The notes: generated by a model from the letters alone, not told the origin. A DNA stretch of 64,000 bases from Armatimonadota bacterium (GCA_016125185.1 WGMG01000007.1:211604-275603); one strand, 5' to 3'; shown: positions 24,193 through 33,033, counted from the stretch's first letter. Translations and numbers: made by a program.

Positions 24193-24884
24193 GGGCCGTC
24201 ATTCCCGCTGCGGGGCATGGAACCCGCATGCAAAGCGTGACTCATGGCGGCGCGAAGGAACTTTTGCCGCTCGCGGGCCGGACCGTCATCGAACACGTGT
24301 TGGCAGAGGGTTTCAAGCACTGTGACCATGCGATTGTGGTTTGGGATATCACCAAAGGCGAACTTCCCGACGGCGTGGCCTGGGTTCCGCAAGTACCTCA
24401 ACGTGGCCTCGCTCCGGCCATTGCCAGCGGAGTTACAACCGAAGACTCCAACTTAATCCTCCTTCCCGACGCCGTCTTTTTGCCCTATGATCCCGCCGGA
24501 AAAATGGTCGCGATGGGCGAGGGCGACATCGTTCTTGCCCTCACCAAAGTGGGGGATGACGAGGTTAACAAATTCGGAATTTGTGAAGTGGACGAGGACG
24601 GCTGGGTCACCAAAATGCTGGAAAAGCCTTCTCCTTCGGAGACGGAAAGCCGATGGGCGATCTGCGGAAGGTATAGAATGTCCGGGAAGGCGGCGGCGCT
24701 GCTGCTTGAGTTGGTTGCGCAGGCGCCCCTGGGTGGGTCGGAAACCGACCTCTCTTCCTTCTTTCGCGAAGCCCAGGAGCGAGGAATGCGGATCGCAGGA
24801 TGCTTCTTGGACAGCTCCATTCGGCGGTTCGACTGCGGCGACCCGACTGGCTACGCCGATGCCGTCGAGGCTTTTGCATCATGA
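24189..24884 (+). CDS. Sugar-phosphate nucleotidyltransferase (UTP-glucose-1-phosphate uridylyltransferase-like)
   Basis: The protein has 231 residues from GTG 24189, which overlaps the previous stop by four bases. The nucleotidyltransferase signature is clear: VIPAAGHGTRM with the following KELLPLAGRTVIEHVL, as in GalU/RmlA-type enzymes (G-x-G-T-R, then K-E). The sequence is shorter than GalU (about 290 residues) and lacks the usual C-terminal helices. Expected chemistry is sugar-1-phosphate plus NTP to NDP-sugar. Adjacency to a GHMP kinase that would make a sugar-1-phosphate suggests a two-step activation (sugar to sugar-1-P to NDP-sugar). Confidence 0.8.
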   Translation: MRAVIPAAGHGTRMQSVTHGGAKELLPLAGRTVIEHVLAEGFKHCDHAIVVWDITKGELPDGVAWVPQVPQRGLAPAIASGVTTEDSNLILLPDAVFLPYDPAGKMVAMGEGDIVLALTKVGDDEVNKFGICEVDEDGWVTKMLEKPSPSETESRWAICGRYRMSGKAAALLLELVAQAPLGGSETDLSSFFREAQERGMRIAGCFLDSSIRRFDCGDPTGYADAVEAFAS

Positions 24885-25768
24885 AGATTTCCTATTCCGC
24901 GCCCGGACGGGCGGGAATTCTCGGCAACCCGAGCGACATTTACGGTGGTAGCGTTATCTCGTGCGCCACGCCCGCCCGAAACACATGCACCATCGAAGAA
25001 GCGGACGAATGGGACCTGCCCGCAGACACCACTCTTTGGGATGCTGCGGTTAAGCGACTGCCGACCAACAAGAAATATCGCGTCACTTGGCACTCAGAAG
25101 TGCCGCGCTCCAGTGGACTTGCGGGATCGACCGCCTTGCTGGCGGCGACGGTAGCGTGTCTGACTGAGGTTCACGAGGACTTTCGGGAGTTCGCCGAGCT
25201 TGTCCGCGATATCGAACTGCGCGAAGCCGGAGTCGTTTGCGGGTACCAGGACGCTTATATGGTGGTCCACGGCGGCATGAAGTACCTCAACTTTGAGGGG
25301 AAGCACCCCATTGACAGCGGCCCGCTTGGCCGGGTCAAAGACGTTCGTCTAAATGGTCAGTTTCTGTTGATCACGACCGGCGTGGAGCGGCTCAGTGGCT
25401 CGGTTCACGGTCCGATCCGCGACCGATGGCTCGCGGGCGAAAAGGAAGTCGTGGACGCCATGGAAGAACTGGCGGATATGGCCGATTCGGCCAAAAACGG
25501 ACTCTCGATTAACGACCTCGGCCACCTGATGACGCGTAACTTTAAAATCATCCAAATGCTGGGCGGATCGGGCGAATCCATCGACCGTTTGGTGCAGGAC
25601 TGCCTGGGCTGTGGTGCGGTTTCGGCCAAGCTCGCCGGTGCAGGTCTCGGCGGAACCGTTATTGCCCTTACCGAAGACCCAGACGACCTCCAGCAAAGAT
25701 TGACCGAAATGGGATATACCAAGTTCTTGCGGCCGGTTGCGGACGAGGGATTGAGAAAAGAAGCATGA
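24881..25768 (+). CDS. GHMP family sugar kinase (glucuronokinase-like)
   Basis: The protein has 295 residues from ATG 24881, four-base overlap with the preceding stop (ATGA). GHMP motif 1 appears as APGRAGILGNPSDIYGGSVI, motif 2 as VPRSSGLAGSTALLAATVA and motif 3 as SAKLAGAGLGGTVIAL. The motif 2 form GLAGSTA, rather than GLSSSA, is close to that of plant glucuronokinase, which makes glucuronic acid 1-phosphate. Other GHMP kinases such as galactokinase or heptose kinases remain possible. With the nucleotidyltransferase upstream it would activate a free sugar to an NDP-sugar. Confidence 0.82.
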   Translation: MKISYSAPGRAGILGNPSDIYGGSVISCATPARNTCTIEEADEWDLPADTTLWDAAVKRLPTNKKYRVTWHSEVPRSSGLAGSTALLAATVACLTEVHEDFREFAELVRDIELREAGVVCGYQDAYMVVHGGMKYLNFEGKHPIDSGPLGRVKDVRLNGQFLLITTGVERLSGSVHGPIRDRWLAGEKEVVDAMEELADMADSAKNGLSINDLGHLMTRNFKIIQMLGGSGESIDRLVQDCLGCGAVSAKLAGAGLGGTVIALTEDPDDLQQRLTEMGYTKFLRPVADEGLRKEA

Positions 25769-26559
25769 GTTGGAAGCTAAGCGCTTTTGCGGATGAGATC
25801 GACGGGGATATCGAGGTTCAATTTGCCCACCTGAAGGAGAACGGAATCGGCTTGGTCGATCTCCGCTCCGCCTACGGCAAAAACGTCATGGCCCTCAGCG
25901 ACGAAGAGATCGCGTCGTACGTGGCTCGTGCCGCCGACTTTGGCGTCACCGTCAACTGCATCGGCTCGCCCGTCAACAAAGTCGTGATGGCCGATTCGCC
26001 CGCCGAAGCCGAACTCGATAAGACCAAGCGAGCCATCGAGGCGGCGAAGTTCGCGGGCACGAACCGCATCCGATTTTTTACACCGCAAGGCGACGACTTC
26101 GATGCCGTCTGTGCCTGGATCGAGCCTCAAATCAAAGCCGCCGATGAGGCGGGAGTCGTGCTGATGCACGAGAACGACGCCAAATACTACGGCGCGTACC
26201 CTGACAACGCCAAGAAGCTGGTTGAGCGATTCGCCTCGCCGAGCTTCCGGTTCGCCTTTGACTTTGCGAACACGGTTCAGATCGGCTTCCGCGCCATGGA
26301 CGACTGGTTCCCGTGGCTCCTCCCCTATCTGGAGACCATCCACATCAAGGATGCCCGCGAGGACGGTAAGGTCGTGCCCGCGGGTGAGGGCGTAGGTCAG
26401 GTCAAGGAAACGCTGGCTTGGCTGAAGGCGCAGGGATGGGAAGGCGTGCTCTCAATCGAGCCGCACCTTCAGTTCGCCGGTGACCGGGGCGGCTTTTCCG
26501 GCATTGAGTCTTTTCAAATCGCAACGAACGCAATCAAGGGGATCATGGCAGGCTTATGA
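25765..26559 (+). CDS. Sugar phosphate isomerase/epimerase family TIM-barrel protein
   Basis: This 264-residue protein has the AP-endonuclease-2-type TIM barrel (PF01261): SAFADEIDGDIEVQFAHLKE, NRIRFFTPQGDD, GVVLMHENDA, FRFAFDFANTVQIG and the closing IHIKDAREDGKVVPAGEGVG. The His, Asp and Glu of these strand ends are the usual metal ligands. Members include inosose isomerases, dehydratases, tagatose and hydroxypyruvate epimerases. It is coupled by ATGA overlaps to the kinase before and the oxidoreductase after it. A second barrel of this family lies at the end of the operon. Confidence 0.85.
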   Translation: MSWKLSAFADEIDGDIEVQFAHLKENGIGLVDLRSAYGKNVMALSDEEIASYVARAADFGVTVNCIGSPVNKVVMADSPAEAELDKTKRAIEAAKFAGTNRIRFFTPQGDDFDAVCAWIEPQIKAADEAGVVLMHENDAKYYGAYPDNAKKLVERFASPSFRFAFDFANTVQIGFRAMDDWFPWLLPYLETIHIKDAREDGKVVPAGEGVGQVKETLAWLKAQGWEGVLSIEPHLQFAGDRGGFSGIESFQIATNAIKGIMAGL

Positions 26560-27605
26560 GCGAGATTAGATTTGGCATTTTGGGGTGTGGAAATATTTCG
26601 AAGACCCACGTCCACGGCATCACGCATTCGGACGGCGCGACGCTGGTCGCGGTGTGCGACGAAGTCGGCGAGAAGGCGAAAAAGTTGGGCGAAGAGGTTT
26701 CGGTCGCCGCGTTTTCGAACTTCGATGAGTTCGTGAAAGAGGTTGACGCCGTGGTCGTGGCTCTGCCGAGCGGCATGCATGCCGACTACGCGGTGCGCGC
26801 CGCCGACCACGGAAAGCACGTCCTCACCGAAAAGCCGCTGGATATCACGCTAGCTAACGGATTGCGGATGGTCGAGGCTTGTGAAGCGGCTGGTGTCAAG
26901 CTCGCTTGCATCTCCCAACACCGCTTTGCCCGCGACATGAAGCGCCTCCACGATGCCGCTCAGGGCGGCGAGCTTGGGACGCTGATCCAGGGCGATTCGT
27001 ACACCAAATGGTTCCGAAGTCAGGGTTACTACGATAGCGCCGGATGGCGCGGCACCTGGACGATGGATGGCGGCGGATGCTTGATGAACCAAGGCGTCCA
27101 CTACGTCGATATGATTCAGTGGATCATGGGCGGTGTCCGGTCGGTACAGGCTCGGGTTCGCACTGCGTCTCATACCATCGAAGTGGAGGACCAGGCGATT
27201 GCCATGGTCGAATACAACAACGGCGCGCTCGGCGTGATCCAGGGCTCGACGTCGGCCTACCCGGGTATGTCTGAACGAATCGAGGTTCACGGCACCAAGG
27301 GAACGGTGGTCATCGAGGGAGATCGGGCCAAGATTTGGGTCACTAAAGAGGTCGAAGAGCAGGAGCCATTTGGCCCTTCAGTCACGCTCGGAAAAGCTCA
27401 CGACTTGGACGATGATCCGACGACGGCAACCTGGAATGAAGCTCATCGGCTTCAGATTCAGGACTTTACGAACGCTATCCGAGAGAACCGCGATCCGTTT
27501 ATCACCGGACGCCAGGCGTTGGAACCGCTGAAGGTCATCTTGGCCATTTATGAGAGTTCGCACCGAGGCGGCTCACCGGTAGGCCTCGAGGAGTTGCTAC
27601 CTTGA
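26556..27605 (+). CDS. Cytoplasmic Gfo/Idh/MocA family oxidoreductase
   Basis: This 349-residue protein, without export signal, has the Rossmann start IRFGILGCGNISKTHVHG, the DAVVVALPSG segment and the diagnostic LTEKPLDITL tripeptide region near residue 94. The catalytic-side segment GWRGTWTMDGGGCLMNQGVH contains the conserved His-Asp pair (VHYVDM). Family members oxidise myo-inositol, glucose or related cyclitols and sugars with NAD(P). Placement between two TIM-barrel isomerases resembles inositol- or ketosugar-type catabolic operons. Start and stop codons overlap those of both neighbours by four bases. Confidence 0.88.
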   Translation: MSEIRFGILGCGNISKTHVHGITHSDGATLVAVCDEVGEKAKKLGEEVSVAAFSNFDEFVKEVDAVVVALPSGMHADYAVRAADHGKHVLTEKPLDITLANGLRMVEACEAAGVKLACISQHRFARDMKRLHDAAQGGELGTLIQGDSYTKWFRSQGYYDSAGWRGTWTMDGGGCLMNQGVHYVDMIQWIMGGVRSVQARVRTASHTIEVEDQAIAMVEYNNGALGVIQGSTSAYPGMSERIEVHGTKGTVVIEGDRAKIWVTKEVEEQEPFGPSVTLGKAHDLDDDPTTATWNEAHRLQIQDFTNAIRENRDPFITGRQALEPLKVILAIYESSHRGGSPVGLEELLP

Positions 27606-28366
27606 AGTTCGGAGCTCAACTGTACACGCTTCGCGACTTTTGCAAAACCCGCGATGGCTTCCACGATTCCCTGAAGAGAGTGGCGGCCATGGGCTACGAA
27701 GGTGTGCAAGTTTCGGCTGTCGAGGCCTTCTTGACGGAAGTCTCTCCGACGGAGCTTAAAGGGTGGCTCGACGAACTCGGGCTGACCTGTTGCGCAACAC
27801 ACCGTCCGTGGGATCGCCTGATGGAGCATTTGGACGAAGAGATCGACATCCACAAGACGATCGGGTGCCATGTTGTTGGCATCGGCATGGGTCCCAAGAA
27901 ATGCTTTGATGGCGGACCATCGGAGTGGCGCAATTGGCTCAAAGATGTTGACCGAGTCGTGACAGAAATGTCTGAAAACGGCCTCGTATTTGCCTACCAT
28001 AACCACGCTATCGAATTCGAGAAGAAGGACGGCATCCGGGCGATCGACATTCTGGTTGCCGAAGCCAACCCTGATCTGCAGTTCATTTTGGATACCTATT
28101 GGGTTCATCACGCTGGTGGGTGTTGTGTGGACTGGATCAACCAGCTTCGCGGACGACTCGACGTAGTTCACCTGAAGGACAAGGCGGTTTCGGGCTGGGA
28201 TACCCGCTATGCGCCTGTTGGCGAGGGCAACCTACCTTGGCACTCTATTCTTCCAGCCTTGGACGATGCGGGCACCGTCTGGGGCGTGGTCGAGCAGGAT
28301 GATTGCTACGGAGAGGACCCGTTTGACTGTCTAGATCGATCCATCAAGTATTTGAACCAAGCGTAG
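27602..28366 (+). CDS. Sugar phosphate isomerase/epimerase family TIM-barrel protein (second copy)
   Basis: This 254-residue protein starts at TTG 27602, overlapping the previous stop as TTGA. It is a second AP-endonuclease-2-like barrel, distinct from the one at 25765: MKFGAQLYTLRDFCKTRDGF, YEGVQVSAVEAFLTE, VFAYHNHAIEFEKKDG, FILDTYWVHHAGG, DVVHLKDKAVSGWDT and GVVEQDDCYGEDPFDC. The Glu, Asp, His and final Glu of these segments are the expected divalent-metal ligands. It resembles inosose dehydratase or 3-keto-sugar isomerase-like proteins. It closes the six-gene operon. Confidence 0.86.
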   Translation: MKFGAQLYTLRDFCKTRDGFHDSLKRVAAMGYEGVQVSAVEAFLTEVSPTELKGWLDELGLTCCATHRPWDRLMEHLDEEIDIHKTIGCHVVGIGMGPKKCFDGGPSEWRNWLKDVDRVVTEMSENGLVFAYHNHAIEFEKKDGIRAIDILVAEANPDLQFILDTYWVHHAGGCCVDWINQLRGRLDVVHLKDKAVSGWDTRYAPVGEGNLPWHSILPALDDAGTVWGVVEQDDCYGEDPFDCLDRSIKYLNQA

Positions 28367-28380
28367 ACTTCGGTGTTAGA

Positions 28381-28803
28381 ATGAGAGGGATGGAACGGCG
28401 TCCAACGAAGATTCAGGAAAGGCTGATTTACGGTTGGATGTATGGCCCGACATTGGTCACCCTGTTCGGACTCGCCATTGTTTGCCTAGTCATTGACGGA
28501 CCATTGGCTGAGCGCTTGACGTGCGCTTCTGTCTTGATACTCATTGGGGGCGTTTGCGTCTTAGTCTTTCGAAAGCTCATCAAAAGGCCCCTTATCCTTC
28601 CCAATACTTCCTCTTATCGGAAGCTCCTATATGGAAGCTTGCTCTTCGGACTCGTTGTGACGATTACCAATGGGCTTCTTAATAGAGGAGGGCAGTTTTT
28701 CAACGAGTTCACTCGAAATGCCATTCTTTTCTGCTTGCTTTACGCTCCGTTTGCATTGTTTCAGCCGCCTACCATCCGTCGAGACTTCACTAGAATCCGA
28801 TAG
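28381..28803 (+). CDS. Small multi-pass membrane protein
   Basis: This 140-residue protein has a basic N-terminus and four hydrophobic segments: YGPTLVTLFGLAIVCLVI, TCASVLILIGGVCVLVF, LLYGSLLFGLVVTITNGLL and NAILFCLLYAPFALFQPP. No motif identifies it. The start at 28381 is uncertain because ATG 28390 is also possible (GAGAGGG between them). It lies 14 nt after the sugar operon and may be its last member. Its codon choice is visibly more A/T-rich than its neighbours. Confidence 0.5.
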   Translation: MRGMERRPTKIQERLIYGWMYGPTLVTLFGLAIVCLVIDGPLAERLTCASVLILIGGVCVLVFRKLIKRPLILPNTSSYRKLLYGSLLFGLVVTITNGLLNRGGQFFNEFTRNAILFCLLYAPFALFQPPTIRRDFTRIR

Positions 28804-28862
28804 TCCTTACCTAACCAACTTCCTCGCGGTAGGGTTCAAATGCGGGTAAACCAAGCAACAGT

Positions 28863-30779
28863 ATGTTCTTGCTTCCAATGTTGCTAGCCAGCCACCAAAC
28901 TCCGGTTCTGCCCGCTCTCTATGGTCCGGTGGCGCTCCACTTCAATCTGGCTACGACCGGAAACCCGTTCGATCCGGCTGTCAACGACGTCCGAGTGATC
29001 TTCCACAAAGGCAGCCTTTCCGAAGAACGACTTGCTTACTATTCTCACGATCAGTGGCACGTCAAGGGCTATGTTTCCGAGCCTGGCTCGTACACCGTGG
29101 ATATTGAACTGAACGGAGAAAAGAAGGCGACCGTCCCGGAAATCAACGTTCCCGGCCAGACTCAAAAGGGCATTATCCATGCGGAACACCAATGGTTTTT
29201 CGACGGTTCGGGTCGGCCGTTTTGGCCAGTTGGCATCAATACGGCGTGGGGCTCCCAGGGGAAGCCGGTCACCTCTTACTTCCCGAAAATGAAGGAGGCA
29301 GGCATGAATTGGGCCCGCGTGTGGGCGTGCCACTGGGACGACCATAACCCCTATTGGACCATCAATGTTCCCAAACCCAAAGACGACTGGATGAGCGAGG
29401 ACGTCCTCGACCGATGGGACGACATCGTCAAAGCGGCGGAGAAAAACGACATTCATTTTCAGTTTGTTTGCTTCCACCATGGGCAGTGGTCCTCGACCGT
29501 CAATCCCAACTGGCAGGACAACCCTTGGAACAAGGCGAATGGGGGCTTTCTCACCTCGGCTTCCGACTTCTTTACCGACCCTGAGGCTAAGCGGCGAACG
29601 AAGATGCTGCTCCGCTACCTAGTGGCGCGGTATGGCTACTCGCCCTCGATCATGGCTTGGGAGTTGTTCAACGAGGTGCAGTTCACGGACCGGGCCCGCG
29701 ACAAGAACGATTGGGAAACGATCGGAAAGTGGCACGACGAAATGGCGACCTACATCCGTTCTATCGATAGCGCGCACCACCTGATCACGACCAGTTCTGA
29801 GTTGGATAAGCCAATCTGGCGGGAGATGGATTACATGCAGGGACACGGCTATCCGTCTAGCGTTGCCGGAATGTTGGCCGGAACCAAGAACGACGGGCCA
29901 AAGCCGGTCTTCTTCGGCGAAATTGGTCCGTCGGGAGCCGGAAGCGACAAGATGGCGAACATTGCCGCCCGCCGCGAGGGAGTGTGGGCCGCCTTCTTTG
30001 CCGGACATGCGGGTGCAGGCGAATATTGGTCGTGGGACCAGATGGACGACGACGCGTTCAAAGCGTATGGCTTCTCCATCGAACTCCTCAAGCACCTTCC
30101 TCCGACGATGACGTTTCAGCCGCAGGCCGTCCAATGCAAGGTCGCGATGGGTGGCGATTTGACGTTCAGACCCGGGCGAGGTTGGGATAAGTCGGACCTG
30201 ATGACATTCAACCTACCGGGCGATGCCAGCCCGGCCAAGTCTGGCCAGCTTTCGAGCTTCGTTCAGGGTACGTCGCATCGCGACATGCAACCCCAGCCGA
30301 TCCAGTTTACCTTTGATAGTCCCAAAGCGGGCACGATGACGATGAAGGTCGTCGAGGTCTCGGGGAGCGTCGGTCGGGTCGAGGTCATGCTTAACGGCAA
30401 CAAGGTCACAGAGAAGGATTTCGAACCTGGGCAAAAGTCGGGGCAGATTTCGGTTGGATATTCCGCCGGGCACAACGTCCTCATCGTCAACAATGTGGGG
30501 TCGGACTGGGTCAATGTGGGCTCGTTCACCTTCACCGGTATCGCCCCGCTGGCCACGGTCGAAGCAGTTCGCAGTGGTCTGATTACGGTAGTCCATGCCA
30601 CCGCTACAAAGCCCGATGTTCCTATCGACCTCAGCAATCTCGGCAACGAACGGTTCGGCAACGCGCAGATGTTCGATCTCGATACCCTCAAAATGACGCC
30701 TGTTCCCAAGACTTTCAGGAATGGAAAGGCGTCCCTGGTGCTTCCCGGCAAGGACGTCATCATCGTTTTTCGACCGTGA
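28863..30779 (+). CDS. Secreted GH5-like (clan GH-A) glycoside hydrolase with DUF5060-like N-domain
   Basis: This 638-residue protein begins with a short hydrophobic leader (MFLLPMLLASHQTPVLPALY). An N-terminal beta domain of about 100 residues (DVRVIFHKGSLSEERLAYYS) resembles DUF5060-type domains. The clan GH-A barrel follows: proton-donor Glu271 in WELFNEVQF and nucleophile Glu353 in FFGEIGPSG, about 80 residues apart as usual, with the N-terminal barrel strand NWARVWACHWDDHNP. The C-terminal 200 residues are beta-rich. The likely role is hydrolysis of a beta-linked polysaccharide outside the cytoplasm; mannan or cellulose type cannot be told. Its TGA overlaps the GTG start of the next gene. 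Confidence 0.85.
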   Translation: MFLLPMLLASHQTPVLPALYGPVALHFNLATTGNPFDPAVNDVRVIFHKGSLSEERLAYYSHDQWHVKGYVSEPGSYTVDIELNGEKKATVPEINVPGQTQKGIIHAEHQWFFDGSGRPFWPVGINTAWGSQGKPVTSYFPKMKEAGMNWARVWACHWDDHNPYWTINVPKPKDDWMSEDVLDRWDDIVKAAEKNDIHFQFVCFHHGQWSSTVNPNWQDNPWNKANGGFLTSASDFFTDPEAKRRTKMLLRYLVARYGYSPSIMAWELFNEVQFTDRARDKNDWETIGKWHDEMATYIRSIDSAHHLITTSSELDKPIWREMDYMQGHGYPSSVAGMLAGTKNDGPKPVFFGEIGPSGAGSDKMANIAARREGVWAAFFAGHAGAGEYWSWDQMDDDAFKAYGFSIELLKHLPPTMTFQPQAVQCKVAMGGDLTFRPGRGWDKSDLMTFNLPGDASPAKSGQLSSFVQGTSHRDMQPQPIQFTFDSPKAGTMTMKVVEVSGSVGRVEVMLNGNKVTEKDFEPGQKSGQISVGYSAGHNVLIVNNVGSDWVNVGSFTFTGIAPLATVEAVRSGLITVVHATATKPDVPIDLSNLGNERFGNAQMFDLDTLKMTPVPKTFRNGKASLVLPGKDVIIVFRP

Positions 30780-31801
30780 AGGAAACCGTCGAGCTCAGAA
30801 CGCGAGTTCGCGACCTCGTCCTCCGGCACGGCTGGAACGCGACATGCTACCAAACCGTCAATCCGATCTTCGAATACGCTTTTTATGAGGACCTCGACGC
30901 ATTCGTCGCGTTCGTCCGCGCCCGGGGGGTGCGGGTTGCGGCGGGAGCGCCAGTGTGCCCTCACGAAAACCTGGAGCAGGTGCTCGACCGCTTCGACCAA
31001 GAGGAAAAATCGGACGTTTTGTACTTTGGCGCAGGGGCTCGGGTCAAAGACGCCTTGATGGCCCGCAACCGAAAGAGCGTGGTGTCGTTGGGCGCTCAGC
31101 CGGTGTGGAGCCCTCAGCACTGGAACACGGCAGTTCTGCGCCGAAAATCGCTTCGCTACCAATTCAACCGAGCCCGCAACAAGGGCGTGCGGGTACGCGA
31201 GTGGACGACATCGGAAGCCGAGAATTCGACGGCATTAGAAGGTGTGCTGAAGGAGTGGTTGAACACCCGAGGGCATCCGCCCCTACACTTTCTGGTCGAG
31301 CCCGAGACGCTAGGGTTTCTGACGGATCGTCGGACGTTCGTCGCCGAAGTCGACGGCGAACCGGTGGCGTTTCTAAACCTGTGTCCGGTGCCGATGCGCA
31401 ACGGCTGGCTGACCGAGCAGTTTCCGCGTAAGCGCAATTCGCCCAACGGCACGATCGAGTTGCTCATGCATGAAGCGGCCCAAATTGTCGCCGCCGACGG
31501 CGCGGAATATCTGACGATGGGATTGGTTCCGTTTTCGATCTACGGCGCAATCAACGAGAATCCGGCTTGGTTGCGGCAAGTCATGAGCCTGACGCGGATT
31601 TTCGGTAAGCCGTTGTACTCGTTTACCGGTCTGAATGAGTTCAAATCGAAGTTCAATCCTGAAGAGTGGGAGCCGGTATACGCGGCGGTCACACGCCGAG
31701 GGTTCCGCTATTCCGACCTGATCGCGGTTGCCGAGGCATTCACCCGAGAGCCGTTCGTCAACACCCTCAAGCGTTTGGCGGCCAAGACGTTTGAGCGATA
31801 A
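30776..31801 (+). CDS. DUF2156 domain protein (phosphatidylglycerol lysyltransferase C-terminal-like)
   Basis: This 341-residue protein starts at GTG 30776, overlapping the hydrolase stop as GTGA. It has the double-GNAT architecture of LPG_synthase_C/DUF2156 (PF09924): YQTVNPIFEYAFYEDLDAFV, then LRYQFNRARNKGVRVREW, with TFVAEVDGEPVAFLNLCPVP and NGTIELLMHEAAQIVAADGA typical of the acyl-CoA or aminoacyl-tRNA-using fold. There is no membrane domain, unlike full MprF. It may modify a lipid or peptide, but no substrate is evident. The coupling to a secreted hydrolase is unexpected. Confidence 0.8.
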   Translation: MKETVELRTRVRDLVLRHGWNATCYQTVNPIFEYAFYEDLDAFVAFVRARGVRVAAGAPVCPHENLEQVLDRFDQEEKSDVLYFGAGARVKDALMARNRKSVVSLGAQPVWSPQHWNTAVLRRKSLRYQFNRARNKGVRVREWTTSEAENSTALEGVLKEWLNTRGHPPLHFLVEPETLGFLTDRRTFVAEVDGEPVAFLNLCPVPMRNGWLTEQFPRKRNSPNGTIELLMHEAAQIVAADGAEYLTMGLVPFSIYGAINENPAWLRQVMSLTRIFGKPLYSFTGLNEFKSKFNPEEWEPVYAAVTRRGFRYSDLIAVAEAFTREPFVNTLKRLAAKTFER

Positions 31802-31807
31802 TACGCC

Positions 31808-32149
31808 ATGGGCAAACGTGCCTTTCAAGTTCTTACAATCGTCCGTCTTCGTGCGCCAGAGACGCCCGTGCCCGATACGGACGAGGATGAACGAATTCAG
31901 GCGGAGCACATCGCTTACCTGACGGGCTTAAAAGAACAAGGCATCCTTCTGCTGAATGGTCCGGTTCGTCGAGTCGACGATTCTCGGTTTTTGGGAATGA
32001 GCATCTACTCGGTTGGCGTCGACGAGGCGCGCGCCTTTGCGCTGGCCGACCCCGGAGTCAAGGCCGGATGGTTTGAAATTGAAGCCGACAAGTGGCTCCT
32101 TCCGTGTATTCCGACGATGATGGGCGACCGAGTCGATCTCGAACTCTGA
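31808..32149 (+). CDS. YciI family protein
   Basis: This 113-residue protein resembles the ferredoxin-like YCII fold (PF03795): FQVLTIVRLRAPETP, EHIAYLTGLKEQGILLLNGP, then SIYSVGVDEARAFALADPGV and KAGWFEIEADKW. YciI-like proteins are often fused to or co-expressed with dehydratases or sigma factors, but their enzymatic role is largely unsettled. The gene starts 6 nt after the DUF2156 stop and overlaps the next start (TGATG), so it is inside the same operon. Confidence 0.75.
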   Translation: MGKRAFQVLTIVRLRAPETPVPDTDEDERIQAEHIAYLTGLKEQGILLLNGPVRRVDDSRFLGMSIYSVGVDEARAFALADPGVKAGWFEIEADKWLLPCIPTMMGDRVDLEL

Positions 32150-32880
32150 TGCTGGAATCTCTGCTTGATCTTTGGTGGTCGTCGCCCGATGTCGTTTACT
32201 CGGATGAGTACGTCGTGCGGAGCCAAACGGACGGATATTGCCGAGTGATGCCGCGCAAGTTTTTGGGGGCGATGACCGACGACATCATCGAACGAGAGAT
32301 CGTGTACCACCGGCATCTCGGGCGTTCCTTCGAATGGACTCAGACGGGCTTCGGCGACGAGAACAAAATCCTCGATCGATTAGAATCTCACGGCTTTGTC
32401 ATCGGGACGAAGGAGGTTATTTGCCAGATCGACCTTGAGGCGTTCGATTTGTCGGAACGCTCAGAAATCCGAGTCGAACGGGTGCAGGATGAGCAGGGCT
32501 TGGCGGATTTTCGGGCTGTGGCGGAGGAGGTTTTTGAGAAGGATTTCGCGTACACAACCGGGGTCCTGCGCGAGTGCTTGGCTAGTGGAAGCCGGAAGCA
32601 AATTGGCTTCGTGGGTTACGATGGTGACTATGCCGTAAGCATCGGTCGATTGGACACGCAGGGCGATTCTCTGATCGGCGGGCTCTATACGGGTGGCACT
32701 CGCAATGAGTATCGTGGGCGAGGGTTTTACCGAGCGGTGGTTGGTAGGCGAGCGGAATACGCGAGAGAGTTGGGACTGAGGTACCTGTCGGTCGATGCGA
32801 GGCCGACGAGTCTGCCGATTCTGCGGCGGCTGGGATTTGAAGAGGTCGTGGAAAGTTGGCCGTGCGAATGGAATCCGTAG
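32149..32880 (+). CDS. GNAT family N-acetyltransferase
   Basis: The protein has 243 residues from ATG 32149, chosen because the stop/start overlap TGATG with the YciI gene implies coupling; the frame is open to 32092. A GNAT domain occupies the C-terminal 150 residues: DFRAVAEEVFEKDFAYTTGV, GYDGDYAVSIGRLDTQGDSL, the acetyl-CoA loop TRNEYRGRGFYRAVVGRRAEY (R-x-x-G-x-G/A motif), and LGLRYLSVDARPTSLPILRR. The first 90 residues are family-specific. The substrate is unknown. It ends an operon that began with the GH5-like gene. Confidence 0.82.
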   Translation: MLESLLDLWWSSPDVVYSDEYVVRSQTDGYCRVMPRKFLGAMTDDIIEREIVYHRHLGRSFEWTQTGFGDENKILDRLESHGFVIGTKEVICQIDLEAFDLSERSEIRVERVQDEQGLADFRAVAEEVFEKDFAYTTGVLRECLASGSRKQIGFVGYDGDYAVSIGRLDTQGDSLIGGLYTGGTRNEYRGRGFYRAVVGRRAEYARELGLRYLSVDARPTSLPILRRLGFEEVVESWPCEWNP

Positions 32881-32946
32881 GATCCAGACTCAATCTGGTT
32901 TGGTGGCTATCCATGCCTTGCCAGGGCAAGGTGGGCATTTTGGATT

Positions 32947-33033
32947 AATGGCACAAAATGGCACGAATTAGCCCTTGACTTTGCGCTTTCTGGGGACTTA
33001 TAGTGTGTCAGTTTTATGAACATTTCATAAAAC
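32947..33033 (+). promoter_or_regulatory. Promoter region with upstream direct repeats and a start-site palindrome
   Basis: TTGACT (32975-32980) and TATAGT (32999-33004) are 18 bp apart. Two copies of AATGGCAC lie upstream at 32947-32954 and 32957-32964, exactly one helical turn apart. A perfect 10-bp inverted repeat GTTTTATGAA/TTCATAAAAC with centre CAT covers 33011-33033, where transcription should start. This suggests both an activator site and an operator for the exported CxxCH protein. Confidence 0.6.

Noticed and set aside
28825..28862. TGGGTTCAAATGC-like text as a tRNA T-arm
   Set aside because: No acceptor, D or anticodon arms can be formed around it.
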